Source of the DNA: CAYUMU01 sp964445985
GTDB lineage: Bacteria > Planctomycetota > Planctomycetia > Pirellulales > S012-138
NCBI GenBank assembly: GCA_964445985.1
Contig: CAYUMU010000019.1
Coordinates: forward strand, 15,522-79,521
Direction: 5' to 3'
Length of the DNA: 64,000 nt
The translations under genes were made by a program, and so were the position numbers. The notes beneath the pieces are model-generated. The model ran no database searches. It was not told the origin of the DNA and saw only the letters and a program-made list of their open reading frames with translations. Shown here in pieces: positions 63,974 through 64,000 of the stretch. Within the stretch, counting starts at the first letter, position 1, and every line of letters starts with the position of its first letter.

Positions 63974-64000
63974 GCACCCTACGCCGTTAACCTTATTGGT
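63972..64000. mobile_element. MITE copy C, left end only (runs off the window)
   Basis: TGGCACCCTACGCCGTTAAC and the following CTTATTGGT match the left ends of MITE copies A and B. The element continues beyond the window. Confidence 0.8.

Overview
The window looks like a chromosomal segment of a planctomycete, probably a member of the Pirellulales. The reasons are high GC (roughly 60%, by eye), a PVC-type cytochrome with propeller, HEAT and CxxCH parts, an ECF sigma factor next to a huge Ser/Thr kinase carrying LamG-like and WD40 modules, FG-GAP and PQQ propeller exported proteins, few strong Shine-Dalgarno sequences, a fused SufE-SufS, and a degraded integron whose integrase 3' end (not its 5' end) faces attI. 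The lineage is an inference from gene content; there is no rRNA here to confirm it. One 10-N assembly gap lies at 58538-58547. I saw no tRNA, rRNA or CRISPR array.

Layout. 1-1540: wreckage of an AbiEi/AbiEii toxin-antitoxin pair, each gene with its core deleted, followed by two strong hairpins. 2056-8373: argG, an ECF sigma factor and a 1350-residue kinase. 8547-15807 (minus): an FG-GAP protein, an RND pump and its lipoprotein adaptor. 16130-17272: proB. 17632-19970 (minus): an accessory patch of lower GC with three overlapping unknown genes and two tiny ORFs. 20294-22087: a SufE-SufS fusion. 22245-26769 (minus): argB-argD-argF plus an O-methyltransferase. 27231-29864: a beta-lactamase-like protein and a PQQ-propeller protein. 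29892-32431: the integron relic, with two copies of an integrase-3'-end/attI block, one canonical attC, one decayed attC, four cassette-like genes and a MITE. 33055-34467: an exported TPR-cyclophilin closed by a textbook terminator. 34872-40186 (minus): a restriction-modification cluster (Type IIG-like enzyme, separate adenine methyltransferase, small ORF), with a second MITE copy upstream.

41121-64000 is mostly housekeeping: an isochorismatase-family hydrolase, the PVC cytochrome, ffh, ribH, an ORF-less group II intron, then polA-coaE-rho (minus), an HdeD-like membrane protein tail-to-tail with a CoA-type Nudix hydrolase, a CbpA/DnaJ chaperone, an RlmI-like rRNA methyltransferase, lipB-lipA, an SRAP gene broken by one in-frame TGA, a zinc-ribbon protein, a DUF4242 protein and a small exported protein. 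The window ends inside a third MITE copy.

Functionally the core is amino-acid synthesis (Arg, Pro), cofactor synthesis (lipoate, riboflavin, CoA, Fe-S) and information processing. The accessory DNA (AbiE relic, 17.6-20.0 kb patch, integron, R-M cluster, intron, MITEs) sits between these blocks. The points most worth a second look are the duplicated reverse-type integron boundary, the MITE family, the unknown three-gene patch, the LipB homologue lacking both expected catalytic residues, the SRAP gene with an in-frame TGA, and the ORF-less intron.
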